64,000 nt of DNA from Bordetella parapertussis. GTDB taxonomy: Bacteria; Pseudomonadota; Gammaproteobacteria; Burkholderiales; Burkholderiaceae_A. Shown here piece by piece: positions 40,239 to 50,713 of the stretch. The notes beneath the pieces were generated by a model that did not search any database, was not told the DNA's origin, and worked only from the letters and a program-made list of their open reading frames with translations. The stretch is from positions 111,285-175,284 of the forward strand of contig CAMAZF010000002.1 in assembly GCA_945862985.1 (NCBI GenBank). Reading direction: 5' to 3'. A program made the translations under genes and the position numbers. Position 1 is the first letter of the stretch. Each line of letters starts with the position of its first letter.

Positions 40239-41120
40239 ATGTCCATTCTCATCAATAAAGACACCAAGGTCATCACCCAAGGCATCACTGGAAAGACCGG
40301 TCAGTTTCATACCCGCATGTGCCGCGAATACGCAAACGGCCAGAACTGTTTCGTGGCGGGTGTGAACCCCAAGAAGGCAGGGGAAGATTTCGAGGGCATT
40401 CCAATCTACGCCTCTGTCAGCGACGCCAAGCAGGAGACGGGCGCCACCGTGTCGGTCATCTATGTCCCACCCGCAGGCGCCGCCGACGCCATCTGGGAGG
40501 CTGTTCAGGCCAACCTTGATCTGGTGATCTGCATCACCGAAGGCATCCCCGTTCGCGACATGATGGTGGTTCGCAACAAAATGAAGGCGGCCGGAAGCAA
40601 GACGCTGCTGCTCGGCCCCAACTGCCCTGGGCTCATCACCCCGGAGGAAATCAAGATTGGCATCATGCCCGGGCATATTCATCGCAAAGGCCGCATTGGC
40701 ATCGTCTCGCGCTCAGGCACGCTCACGTATGAGGCCGTCGGCCAGGTCACTGAACTCGGCCTCGGTCAGTCCTCCGCGGTTGGCATTGGTGGCGATCCCA
40801 TCAATGGCATCAAGCACATCGATGTGCTGCAGATGTTCAATGACGATCCCGAGACCGACGCAGTCATCATGATTGGCGAGATTGGTGGGCCCGATGAGGT
40901 GAACGCTGCGCTCTGGGCCAAGGACCATATGAAGAAGCCGGTCGTTGGATTCATTGCAGGTGTCACTGCCCCTCCCGGAAAACGGATGGGTCACGCCGGC
41001 GCCCTGATCTCGGGAGGGGCCGACACGGCAGAGGCCAAACTCGAGGTCATGGAGGCTTGCGGTATCCGTACCACCAAGAATCCTTCCGAGATGGGCAAGC
41101 TCCTGAAGAGCGTGCTCTAA
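40239..41120 (+). CDS. sucD: Succinyl-CoA synthetase, alpha subunit
   Basis: CoA-binding subunit with the phosphohistidine that carries the phosphoryl group. The 293 residues include the CoA-binding N-terminal Rossmann fold (ITGKTGQFHT, GVNPKKAG) and the active-site His in RMGHAGALISGG. An excellent AAGGAAGG ribosome site precedes the ATG. It forms an operon with sucC, and probably with the TerC-family gene that follows. Confidence 0.97.
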   Translation: MSILINKDTKVITQGITGKTGQFHTRMCREYANGQNCFVAGVNPKKAGEDFEGIPIYASVSDAKQETGATVSVIYVPPAGAADAIWEAVQANLDLVICITEGIPVRDMMVVRNKMKAAGSKTLLLGPNCPGLITPEEIKIGIMPGHIHRKGRIGIVSRSGTLTYEAVGQVTELGLGQSSAVGIGGDPINGIKHIDVLQMFNDDPETDAVIMIGEIGGPDEVNAALWAKDHMKKPVVGFIAGVTAPPGKRMGHAGALISGGADTAEAKLEVMEACGIRTTKNPSEMGKLLKSVL

Positions 41121-41123
41121 ACC

Positions 41124-41837
41124 TTGGAGGGTGCAGCCATCGAGTTCGGCACGGCGGCGTTCTTCGTCGCCCTGCTGCAGATCGTCTGGATCGACCTCCT
41201 GCTCTCAGGGGACAACTCGATTGTCATCGCCTTGGCTTGCCGGAACCTGCCGCCAAACCAGCGGCGCTTGGGCATTTTTTGGGGGGTTTCGGCAGCCATC
41301 GCGCTGCGGGTCATTCTGACGGCCTTCGCCGTCACCCTCCTCACCATTCCCATGCTCAAGCTGGTGGGCGGCCTTCTGCTGCTCTACATCGGGGTCAAGC
41401 TGGTGCTTCCTCAGCATGACGAGGACGAGCACGAGATCGATGGAAAAGACCGGCTCTTTGACGCCATCAAGACCATCGTCATCGCCGACTTCGCCATGTC
41501 ACTCGATAACGTCATCGGTGTCGCTGGCGCAGCCAAGGGCAATTTCTTTCTGTTGATCTTTGGACTCGCGCTCTCCATCCCACTGGTGGTCTGGGGCTCC
41601 AAAATCGTCCTCATGATCATCAGTCGATTCCCAGTGGTCATCATGGCTGGTGGCGCATTGTTGGGCTACCTGGCTGGAGAAATGATCCAGACGGATCCCT
41701 GGCTCAAGGACTTCTGGTCAGACACCGTGGGCCTCGGAGGACACGAACTCGCTTGGGTCGGGCTGGCGCTGGTCTTGATCCTGGGCAAACTTCTGGCTCG
41801 TCGAGCTCCGCCTCCGCCACCTGCGGAGGTACACTAG
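41124..41837 (+). CDS. TerC-family integral membrane protein (YjbE type), unusual start codon
   Basis: About seven membrane helices with the TerC signatures IDLLLSGDNSIVIALA and ADFAMSLDNVIGVAGA; TerC proteins are implicated in manganese and other metal export. No ATG fits. The first available start is TTG at 41124 without a ribosome site. A much better placed initiation signal exists: GGAGG at 41126-41130 followed 8 bp later by ATC-GAG-TTC (41139), exactly where relatives begin with ATG-GAG-TTC. Either a rare ATC start is used or the base at 41141 is wrong. It follows sucD as in many Burkholderiales. The acidic loop DEDEHEID after helix three is normal. Confidence 0.85.
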   Translation: MEGAAIEFGTAAFFVALLQIVWIDLLLSGDNSIVIALACRNLPPNQRRLGIFWGVSAAIALRVILTAFAVTLLTIPMLKLVGGLLLLYIGVKLVLPQHDEDEHEIDGKDRLFDAIKTIVIADFAMSLDNVIGVAGAAKGNFFLLIFGLALSIPLVVWGSKIVLMIISRFPVVIMAGGALLGYLAGEMIQTDPWLKDFWSDTVGLGGHELAWVGLALVLILGKLLARRAPPPPPAEVH

Positions 41838-41842
41838 GCCCT

Positions 41843-41947
41843 ATGCACGATCATCCCTCGCACTCTGGCCGTTCTAGCTGGTCTCTCCTTCGCGTCATGG
41901 GTCTCCTGATCCTTGTCGGCGTTGGAATCGCAGCCCTCGTCCGTTAG
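41843..41947 (+). CDS. Possible 34-residue single-span membrane peptide
   Basis: A short frame starting at ATG 41843, 5 bp after the TerC-family stop, encodes a hydrophilic His-containing N-terminus (HDHPSHSGR) followed by one hydrophobic segment (LLRVMGLLILVGVGIAALV) and a terminal Arg. It fills the gap to panC almost completely in a genome with almost no spacer, which favours a real gene. A weak GGAGG lies 13 bp upstream. I recognise no family, and translation is unproven. Confidence 0.4.
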   Translation: MHDHPSHSGRSSWSLLRVMGLLILVGVGIAALVR

Positions 41948-41955
41948 TCCGCCCC

Positions 41956-43470
<1,515 letters not shown>

Positions 43471-43487
<17 letters not shown>

Positions 43488-44049
43488 GTTCAGTTTCAAT
43501 CCGCGAGACTGCAGACGGGTCCTCTCGCAGTGCCTCCGAGAGAAGCACCTCTATGGTCTTGGCCTCTGGCCCAGTCTCTAGGCACAAGCCAGGCCGAAGC
43601 TCAGCCAAAGGAGCCAGCACGAATGCGCGTGAGGCTGCACGAGGATGGGGGAGTGTGAGATGGGGCAGCGACAGGGTAAGGCCATCCATCCAGATGAGAT
43701 CGAGGTCGAGTGTGCGCGCGGGAGAGGGGGCTGGCTGGCCGTGGGGCACCCCTTGCGGCCGATGTCGCCCAAACCTCGCCTCGATCTGAAGCAGGGCCTC
43801 CAGCAGTGATTCTGGATCGAGCACCGTTTCGATCTCTGTAGCTGCATTGATGAAGTGCGGGCCTTCGGCCATCACCGGTTTGCTGTTCCAGAGAGAGGAG
43901 CAGCTCAAAACGTGTATTCCAGGCGTGGCCTCCAGCGCGTGGAGGGCGACCTTGAGGGTCTGCGAAGGCGCTCGACCCTCATACGGCAGGTTGGCGCCGA
44001 GGCCAATGAGGGCCCGACGCGTACCCACCACCCCGCATGCGAGACTCAT
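43471..44049 (-). CDS. folK: FolK, 6-hydroxymethyl-7,8-dihydropterin pyrophosphokinase
   Basis: Transfers pyrophosphate from ATP to the pterin before dihydropteroate synthase in folate synthesis. The 192 residues include LIGLGANLPYEGRAP, the substrate loop RTLDLDLIWMDG and HPRAASRAFVLAPLAEL. At 192 residues it is longer than E. coli FolK (159) because of an extended C-terminus that overlaps the next gene. It overlaps pcnB by 4 bp. Confidence 0.94.
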
Positions 44050-45413
44050 TTGCGAGGCCCTCTGCGCCGCCGGCGAGGCCGCCCTGAGCCTGAAGCCGGA
44101 AGCTTGGCCGCCTCTTCAATGAGGCTTGCTCGCGCGTCATCACTGCCTTGAGCGAAGTCGGTCCACCAGTCTGCGAGGGCCTGATCGGCTTCACCCGACT
44201 CCGCACGCAGCAGCAGGAAATCGTAGCCCGCACGGTAGCGCAGGTGTTCCAAGAGCCGATAGGGTGACGCTCCGATGCGCTTCTCAAACCGAGGCTGAAG
44301 CATCCAGATCTCACGCAGGTCAGACACCACACGGCGCTGGATAGCCAGGTCTTCTAGATTGGTCTCAATCACCTCATCGATCGCACGCTGGAGAGCCGGG
44401 CCTGAGCGCTCCCCATCCGCTTGGAGGCTTCTCCACTTCTGAACCACCAGGTGCCAGAGCAGCGTGGCAAACAAGAATCCGACAGAGAGGGGCTTACCTG
44501 CATGGACGCGCTCATCGGTACTGGCCAGGGCCAGTTCGACGAATCGAAGCGCCTGCGCACGTTCGTCCTCAGAACCCTCTGGCTCGAGCACCACATCGAC
44601 CAGAGGAAGACATCCATGATGTAGGCCGTACTCCCGCAGGCCTCGAAGGGCGGCCATGGCCTGGCCTGATTGAAGCAGCTTGACCATCTCATCAAAGAGC
44701 CGTGCCTCCGGCACGTTGTGTATGAGGTCGGCTAGCTTGGCGATGGGCGAACGCGTCGCGGGTTCGGGCGTAAAGCCCAGCTTGGCCGAGAAGCGCACCA
44801 CGCGGAGCATACGCACGGGGTCTTCTCGATACCGCTGGGTGGGCTCACCAATCATGCGCAGGCAACGCCGTTCGAGATCCCGCACGCCGTCGTGGTAGTC
44901 GAGTACGGTGTCGCTCAGCGGATCGTAGTAAAGCGCATTGATGGTGAAATCGCGTCGGGCTGCATCCTCGTGTTGCTCACCAAAGGTGTTGTCGCGAAGG
45001 ACACGCCCGTGCGCATCGGTTTCTTGGTTCTCTGGGGCCAGGGCGCGAAAGGTCGAGACCTCAATCGTCTCAGGACCAAACATCACATGAACGATCTGGA
45101 AACGACGCCCAATCACTCGGGCCCGGCGGAACAGACGTTGAACCTCTTCTGGGGTGGCATTGGTGGCCACATCAAAATCTTTGGGGCGCATGCCCAGCAG
45201 GAGGTCGCGCACGGCGCCTCCGACGATAAAGGCCTTAAAGCCGCCTTTCTGGAGGCCCTCGACGGTGCGCAGGGCAGCCGAAGAGACCAAATGGCGGTCG
45301 ACTCCAATTTTACTGGCCTTGTGGATTTTAGGATCGTGGCGGGTTGCGCGCCCATGGCCATGGGCGTGGCCAGGGGCCAGTCGCGCCAGAGATCTCAGCA
45401 GCTTTTTGATCAC
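44046..45413 (-). CDS. pcnB: PcnB, poly(A) polymerase I
   Basis: Adds poly(A) tails to mRNA and sRNA 3' ends, promoting decay. The 455 residues (GTG start) have the class II nucleotidyltransferase core IVGGAVRDLLLGMRPKDFDVAT, RRDFTINALYYDP and RYREDPVRMLRVVRFSAKLG, and a strongly basic C-terminal tail (GRPRRRRRGPRK) typical of PcnB for RNA binding. The His-rich N-terminus (HAHGHGRATRHDPKIHKASKIG) is characteristic of beta/gamma PcnB. The CCA-adding enzyme is the closest alternative, but the tail and RHDPKIHKASKIG segment favour PcnB. Confidence 0.93.
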   Translation of the reverse strand: MIKKLLRSLARLAPGHAHGHGRATRHDPKIHKASKIGVDRHLVSSAALRTVEGLQKGGFKAFIVGGAVRDLLLGMRPKDFDVATNATPEEVQRLFRRARVIGRRFQIVHVMFGPETIEVSTFRALAPENQETDAHGRVLRDNTFGEQHEDAARRDFTINALYYDPLSDTVLDYHDGVRDLERRCLRMIGEPTQRYREDPVRMLRVVRFSAKLGFTPEPATRSPIAKLADLIHNVPEARLFDEMVKLLQSGQAMAALRGLREYGLHHGCLPLVDVVLEPEGSEDERAQALRFVELALASTDERVHAGKPLSVGFLFATLLWHLVVQKWRSLQADGERSGPALQRAIDEVIETNLEDLAIQRRVVSDLREIWMLQPRFEKRIGASPYRLLEHLRYRAGYDFLLLRAESGEADQALADWWTDFAQGSDDARASLIEEAAKLPASGSGRPRRRRRGPRK

Positions 45414-45427
45414 GGTGGCAAAGGGTA

Positions 45428-46126
45428 TCAGGTTGCGCCGGGTTCTTGCGCGAAGAGCTCAAGAATGGGCCAGCCCTGATCCATCGCGTGTTGCCGAAGC
45501 GTCGGGTCTGGGTTCACTGCGACGGGGTGGGTGACACGCGCGAGCAGGGGCAGGTCGTTTCGGCTGTCACTGTAGAAATAGCTCTGCTCAAAGGAGTCGA
45601 GGTCGGAGTCGAGGGTGGCGAGCCACTGCCGCACGCGGGTGACCTTCCCCTCTTGAAAACTCGGAAGGCCACGATGGCGTCCGGTGTAGCGCCCCTGCTC
45701 ATCACGTTCCACCTGAGTGGCGATGAGGTGCTCAATGCCGAAGGCGCTGGCAATGGGCTGGGTGACAAAGTCGTTGGTGGCCGTGACAAGGGCGAGCAGG
45801 TCGCCCTGAGCGCGGTGCTGCTCGACCAAGGCGCTGGCCTCTGGACGAATCTGAGGCATGATCTTGGTTGCAAGGAAGTCTTCTCGCCAGGCGTGAAGCG
45901 TCTCCACGGGGTGTTGTGCCAGGGGTCCGAGCTGAAAGGCCAGAAACTCGTCCATGTTCAGGCAGCCCTGCTTGTACTGTTCATAGAAGTAGTCATTTCG
46001 AATGGTGTGCCAGCTGGCATCCACGACGCCGAGCTCGACGAGCTGTTGGGCCCAGAGCACATCACTGTCGATGGGCAGGAGGGTGTGATCGAGGTCAAAT
46101 AAGGCGAGGCGGGTGGGGCGGTTCAT
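45428..46126 (-). CDS. HAD-IB family phosphatase
   Basis: A 232-residue haloacid-dehalogenase hydrolase with nucleophile motif ALFDLDHTLLPIDSD (Asp10), motif II LLALVTATNDF and motif IV YFYSDSRNDLPLL. The helical cap and Asp-x-Asp pattern place it in subfamily IB, with phosphoserine phosphatase-like proteins. The substrate cannot be read from sequence. It overlaps hda by 4 bp and lies upstream of pcnB by 14 bp, an order I recall from other Burkholderiales. Confidence 0.87.
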   Translation of the reverse strand: MNRPTRLALFDLDHTLLPIDSDVLWAQQLVELGVVDASWHTIRNDYFYEQYKQGCLNMDEFLAFQLGPLAQHPVETLHAWREDFLATKIMPQIRPEASALVEQHRAQGDLLALVTATNDFVTQPIASAFGIEHLIATQVERDEQGRYTGRHRGLPSFQEGKVTRVRQWLATLDSDLDSFEQSYFYSDSRNDLPLLARVTHPVAVNPDPTLRQHAMDQGWPILELFAQEPGAT

Positions 46127-46881
46127 GAGCGTGAAGTCTCGGGGGAGGTTGAAAAGGACTCTGCAACACTGCGCAGCAGGGGCACACTGACCGGGCGTTT
46201 CTGCTCAAGTGCGGCCTGGTTCACCGCCTGCAATAGGCCACAGAGCCAGCCCAGGTGCCTGGGCATGCGGGCCAGCATATAGACAAAAATGCTGTCGAAT
46301 TGGGTGTCTTCCGGGCGTGCCATCCACCCCAGGGCGTGGGCCTTCTGACGCAGCACGCGGAGCTGGTCTGGCTCGGTCAGGGCGGCCAGCGGATAGACCA
46401 GGCCCTGGGCCAGGCGAGTCCGGAGATCTTCTCGAAAGCCACTCAAGCCCAATGCTTGGGGCGACTGCCCGGAGCTGGCCACCAGCAACCCTGTCGAGGG
46501 CGCCGCGACCAGGCGTGCAAACAAGGCCTGCTGCAGGGCGGGGCTCGCGTGCTCCAGGTTGTCGATCAGCAGAGGACGGTCTACCGCCGAGAGCGCGTTG
46601 AGTTGAGAGGGGGTGAGGCCGCAGGCCTGAGGGGATGAGGTGAGCGCGAGCAGATGGTGAGGGCAACCCTTCTGATGGAGGCTAAAGCTCAGGGCCTGAA
46701 GGGCTGCAGTCTTCCCGCTGGCTGGGCCGCCCCAGATCAAGAGCCGGTCTCCAGGCGGGCGTTCTCCGGCGGCCAGTCGAGAGAGCCAGGCCCAGGCCTC
46801 GGCGTTCTCTCCAACCACCACCTGGTCCAGCGCGGGGGGAGACTCTTCAATGAGTCCCAGAATGAGTTGTTGGTCGCTCAC
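46123..46881 (-). CDS. hda: Hda, DnaA inactivator
   Basis: AAA+ protein related to DnaA that, with the DNA-loaded sliding clamp, stimulates DnaA-ATP hydrolysis and prevents re-initiation. The 252 residues start with the clamp-binding motif QQLILGL, followed by Walker [12 protein letters not shown] and [20 protein letters not shown]. The start is a GTG at 46879-46881. It is divergent from purM with 13 bp between the starts, so both promoters must lie in coding sequence or overlap. Confidence 0.9.
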   Translation of the reverse strand: MSDQQLILGLIEESPPALDQVVVGENAEAWAWLSRLAAGERPPGDRLLIWGGPASGKTAALQALSFSLHQKGCPHHLLALTSSPQACGLTPSQLNALSAVDRPLLIDNLEHASPALQQALFARLVAAPSTGLLVASSGQSPQALGLSGFREDLRTRLAQGLVYPLAALTEPDQLRVLRQKAHALGWMARPEDTQFDSIFVYMLARMPRHLGWLCGLLQAVNQAALEQKRPVSVPLLRSVAESFSTSPETSRS

Positions 46882-46894
46882 GCTAAACTATTGC

Positions 46895-47980
46895 ATGCAC
46901 TCTTCATCTACAGGCCTGTCTTACCGAGATGCCGGTGTCGACATTGACGCTGGCGATGCGTTGGTTGATCGAATCAAGCCCCTAGCCAAGCGTACCCTGC
47001 GCCCTGAGGTGCTGGGAGGCATTGGTGGCTTCGGTGCCCTTTGCCGCATTCCCACCGGCTATCGGGAGCCCATACTGGTGTCCGGCACCGATGGCGTTGG
47101 AACCAAGCTCAAGCTGGCCTTCGCACTGAATCAGCACCGCACCGTGGGCATCGATCTGGTGGCCATGAGCGTAAACGACATTCTAGTTCAAGGGGCTGAG
47201 CCGCTCTTTTTCTTGGACTACTTTGCCTGCGGCCATCTCTCTGTGGATCAGGCGGCCGACGTGGTGGCCGGAATTGCTTCCGGCTGTGAACAGTCGGGCT
47301 GCGCACTCATTGGTGGCGAGACGGCAGAGATGCCCAGCATGTACCCCGACGGAGAATACGACCTTGCGGGATTTGCCGTGGGGGTTGCCGAGCGTGAACA
47401 CCTCATCACCGGGGCGGCCGTTCAGGCGGGTGATCAGATTCTTGGGCTCGCCTCGAGTGGCTTTCACAGCAATGGCTATTCGCTGGTGCGTGCGGTCCTC
47501 ACGCGCGCCCTTGGAGAGATCAGCCCCACCTCGCTTGCATCGGTCCAGCTTGCAGCGACCGAAGGAGATGGGACGCTTCAGTCGCTTGCAGACCTGGTCA
47601 TGGCACCCACGCGTCTTTACGTGAAGTCTGTGCTCTCTGCCCTGTCTGCCCATCGCCAAGCCATTCATGCCCTGGCGCACATCACGGGCGGAGGCCTGGT
47701 GGGCAACATACCCCGAGTCCTTCCCGAGGAACTCACGGCCGAACTGCGAGCGGGTTCTTGGCCACTGCCGCCTGTCATGCAGTGGGTCCAGGCGCAAGGC
47801 GCCATCGAGACCGATGAAATGCATCGGGTCTTTAACTGCGGCATTGGTATGGTGGTGGTGGTGGCAGCAGACCAGGCTGAGGCCGTTGCGGCTCATCTCA
47901 CTGCGCAGGGCGAACAGGTCTTCCAGATCGGACAGGTCCGCGCACGTCAGTCCGGCGAGGACCAGACCCTCATCATCTGA
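46895..47980 (+). CDS. purM: PurM, phosphoribosylformylglycinamidine cyclo-ligase (AIR synthetase)
   Basis: Fifth step of purine synthesis. The 361 residues begin [27 protein letters not shown] and contain [45 protein letters not shown] and [16 protein letters not shown]. The ATG at 46895 is chosen; the open frame upstream lies under hda. The gene is single in this strand and overlaps the end of convergent miaA by 34 bp. Confidence 0.97.
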   Translation: MHSSSTGLSYRDAGVDIDAGDALVDRIKPLAKRTLRPEVLGGIGGFGALCRIPTGYREPILVSGTDGVGTKLKLAFALNQHRTVGIDLVAMSVNDILVQGAEPLFFLDYFACGHLSVDQAADVVAGIASGCEQSGCALIGGETAEMPSMYPDGEYDLAGFAVGVAEREHLITGAAVQAGDQILGLASSGFHSNGYSLVRAVLTRALGEISPTSLASVQLAATEGDGTLQSLADLVMAPTRLYVKSVLSALSAHRQAIHALAHITGGGLVGNIPRVLPEELTAELRAGSWPLPPVMQWVQAQGAIETDEMHRVFNCGIGMVVVVAADQAEAVAAHLTAQGEQVFQIGQVRARQSGEDQTLII

Positions 47981-48945
47981 GGCAGGTCAGCGGTTTCCGC
48001 AGGCCACGCGGTGACCGAACCTGCCGCTTGAAAGCTGCGAAGCCAGGTGATCTGTCGCTTCGCCAGCTGGCGGGTGGCCTCAATGCCTTTCCGGATGAAT
48101 GCTTCGCGTGAGAGGTCGCCACTCAGGTGGAGCCAAGCCTGGCGATATCCCACGCTTCTCATGCTGGGGTGTTCGCCGGTGAGGTGGGGGCGTTGCATGA
48201 GCCCCGCCACTTCCTCCAGAAGCCCTTGATTCACCATATCTAGAAAGCGCTGCTCAATGCGTCTGTGCAACCAGGTTCGATCTTGGGGAAGCAGGGCCAC
48301 GGTGCGCATGGGGAGGGCTTGCAGCCTGAGCGTGGGTGCATCCTGGCTCTTCAGAATCCAATCCGAGAGGGATTCTCCCGTGTGACGCCAGACCTCGAGG
48401 GCTCGGCTGATGCGCTGGGCGTCATGGGGAGCGAGACGTTGAGCGGTGGATGGGTCGACCTGCATGAGCTGGGCGTGGAGCGCTGGCCATCCCTCGGCGA
48501 GCGCCTCAGCAGCCACCGCATCTCGAATCGCGGGCGGGGTCTGAGGCAGTTGATCCAGCCCCTCGAGCAAGGCTTTAAAGTAAAGCATCGTCCCACCCAC
48601 AATCAGTGGCTCATGTCCTCTCGCTCGGATTTCGCCGACCTTGGTCCAGACATCCTGATGACACTGGGCCACCGAGTAGTGGTCTTCTGGTTCAAGAAGG
48701 TCAATCAGGTGGTGCGCAACGGCCGATCGTTCTGCAGCGGAAGGCTTGGCGGTTCCGAGGTCGAGCCCCCGATAGATCTGGGCTGAGTCCAGGCTGATGA
48801 TCTCCACCTCTGGCTTGAGAGGGGTCTCTCGAATCGCTTGTGCATAGGCCATGGCCACTCCAGACTTGCCACTTGCGGTGGGCCCAATCAGGCAATGCAC
48901 GGGGCGAGACGAGTGAGCGTAGGGTGGATCTACCCCGTCAGACAT
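47947..48945 (-). CDS. miaA: MiaA, tRNA dimethylallyltransferase
   Basis: Adds the isopentenyl group to A37 of tRNAs reading UNN codons. The 332 residues show the P-loop [29 protein letters not shown], and the tRNA-binding block [11 protein letters not shown]. The ATG at 48945 shares a base with the mutL stop (TGATG). It completes a tsaE-amidase-mutL-miaA order that matches the E. coli superoperon; hfq, next in E. coli, is absent and replaced by convergent purM. Confidence 0.95.
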   Translation of the reverse strand: MSDGVDPPYAHSSRPVHCLIGPTASGKSGVAMAYAQAIRETPLKPEVEIISLDSAQIYRGLDLGTAKPSAAERSAVAHHLIDLLEPEDHYSVAQCHQDVWTKVGEIRARGHEPLIVGGTMLYFKALLEGLDQLPQTPPAIRDAVAAEALAEGWPALHAQLMQVDPSTAQRLAPHDAQRISRALEVWRHTGESLSDWILKSQDAPTLRLQALPMRTVALLPQDRTWLHRRIEQRFLDMVNQGLLEEVAGLMQRPHLTGEHPSMRSVGYRQAWLHLSGDLSREAFIRKGIEATRQLAKRQITWLRSFQAAGSVTAWPAETADLPQMMRVWSSPD

Positions 48946-50690
48946 CACTGTCCTCGCAGGAAGAGGCGATCGAGTGCGGCCAGATCCACCTGAACCCAGG
49001 TCGGTCGACCATGATTGCATTGCCCCGATCGCTCCGTGCGCTCCATGTCGCGCAGCAGAGCATTCATTTCCAGCAGGCTCAGGCTGCGATTGGCCCGGAC
49101 CGCGGCATGGCAGGCCATGGTGGCCAGCACTTGATTCAGCGCCTCTTCTGTCTGCGTCGCTACGCCGTGCGCAGCGAGTTCTCGAAGGGTGTCTCGCACC
49201 AGTGCCGCAGGATCCGACTGCGCCAAGTCCACAGGCACCCCTCGAATGGCGAGCGTCTCTGGCCCCAGTCGGGTGAGCCAGAAGCCCAGACGGGTCAGCG
49301 TGTCTTCATGCTGCTGGCTCGCTTCCCACTCAAGGGGCTCGACCTGCAGGCTGATCGGGTTCAGCAGGGTCTGCATGCCGCACTGATGAGAAGCCTTCAT
49401 CCGTTCGTAGACGATGCGCTCGTGGGCGGCATGCATGTCGACGAGCACCAGTCCCTGGTGGTTTTGGGCCAGGATGTAGATGCCATGTAATTGCGCGAGT
49501 GCCTGGCCAAGAGGCTCCTGTGAGGGGGCGCTCTGGGCGGGTGGCTCTTGCGCATGAGAAGGGCCCCAGTTGGACTGACTGCTCACCGCTTGAAGTGCAA
49601 CGGACTGGAGGTCCAGCGTCTGCGAGTGGGCTGCAGAGATCCAAGGTAGCGGCCCCGTTGGAGTGGTCTTGGCAGGAACCCATGCGGATGGGGTGGCCGC
49701 TGGCGTGTTCACTGCACCACCGAGTGCGCGTTGACAGGCCTCGCGAACCGCACGATAGACCGCCTGTGGATCTTGGAAACGCACCTCGTGCTTGGCTGGG
49801 TGCACATTTACATCGACCAGGCTGGGGTCAAGGCTGAGCCTCAAGGCCCATTTGGGCTGCCGATCTCCGTGCAGGACATCGGCATAGGCACTCTTGACGG
49901 CATGTGCGAGGCTTCGATCTCGGATGGGTCGACCATTCAGGCTGATGTATTGCTGGTCGGTTCGGCCGCCTGCCTCCGTGGGGGCTTGTAGGAAGGCCTG
50001 CACGGTCAGGGGGCCCGCATGGATGTCCGACGTCCGGAGCTGATCCAGGGGCAGGTCGAGCAGCGTCGCCACGCGCTCTGGGGCTGGGCAGGGGGCCAGT
50101 CGCAGGGTGACCCGTCCCTGATGGGTGAGCTGAAAGGCGAGCTCGGGTCGATGCAGCGCCTCCCGCACCAGTGCCTCCTTCGCGTGGGAGTACTCCGTGG
50201 CAGGGCTCTTGAGAAACCGACGTCGAGCAGGCACATGATGAAAGAGCCCAATCACATCCATGATCGTGCCAACCCCTCCAGCGGCCGGCTCTTGCTGCCA
50301 TCGGCCGCTCTGGTTCGTGATGCAGCTGGCGTGGCTGGACTGCGCGGTGCGACTGATGATGGAGAGCTCTGAGACAGACGCAATGGCTGCGAGGGCCTCA
50401 CCCCGAAAGCCATGACTGATGACCGTGCTCAGGTCGTCAAGGGTGCGAATCTTGCTGGTCGCATGTCGAAGCACGGCCAGGGGAAGCTCGTCGGCCTCCA
50501 TTCCGCAGCCATCGTCCTTGACTTGAATGCGACGAATGCCGCCTTCCTCCAGGGCCACCTGAATCGACTGCGCCCCAGCATCGATGGCGTTTTCGACCAG
50601 CTCTTTGACCACAGACGCTGGTCGTTCAATCACCTCACCAGCGGCGATCTGGCTGATGAGTGCGTCCGGAAGGAGGGCAATCGAGGGCAT
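48945..50690 (-). CDS. mutL: MutL, DNA mismatch repair protein
   Basis: Mismatch repair coordinator of 581 residues. The GHKL ATPase motifs are ELVENAIDAGA, DDGCGM and GFRGEALAAIASV. The C-terminal domain has VDMHAAHERIVYE (about residue 416), the endonuclease motif DQHA-x2-E-x4-E with Gln replaced by Met, together with ACHAAVRAN and CNHGRPTW. So this is probably a nicking MutL, as expected in a lineage without MutH; the Met variant recurs in relatives as I recall. It sits between the TsaE-amidase fusion (23 bp) and miaA. Confidence 0.96.
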   Translation of the reverse strand: MPSIALLPDALISQIAAGEVIERPASVVKELVENAIDAGAQSIQVALEEGGIRRIQVKDDGCGMEADELPLAVLRHATSKIRTLDDLSTVISHGFRGEALAAIASVSELSIISRTAQSSHASCITNQSGRWQQEPAAGGVGTIMDVIGLFHHVPARRRFLKSPATEYSHAKEALVREALHRPELAFQLTHQGRVTLRLAPCPAPERVATLLDLPLDQLRTSDIHAGPLTVQAFLQAPTEAGGRTDQQYISLNGRPIRDRSLAHAVKSAYADVLHGDRQPKWALRLSLDPSLVDVNVHPAKHEVRFQDPQAVYRAVREACQRALGGAVNTPAATPSAWVPAKTTPTGPLPWISAAHSQTLDLQSVALQAVSSQSNWGPSHAQEPPAQSAPSQEPLGQALAQLHGIYILAQNHQGLVLVDMHAAHERIVYERMKASHQCGMQTLLNPISLQVEPLEWEASQQHEDTLTRLGFWLTRLGPETLAIRGVPVDLAQSDPAALVRDTLRELAAHGVATQTEEALNQVLATMACHAAVRANRSLSLLEMNALLRDMERTERSGQCNHGRPTWVQVDLAALDRLFLRGQ

Positions 50691-50713
50691 AGGCGCAGCT
50701 TAGCCTGTCGCGT

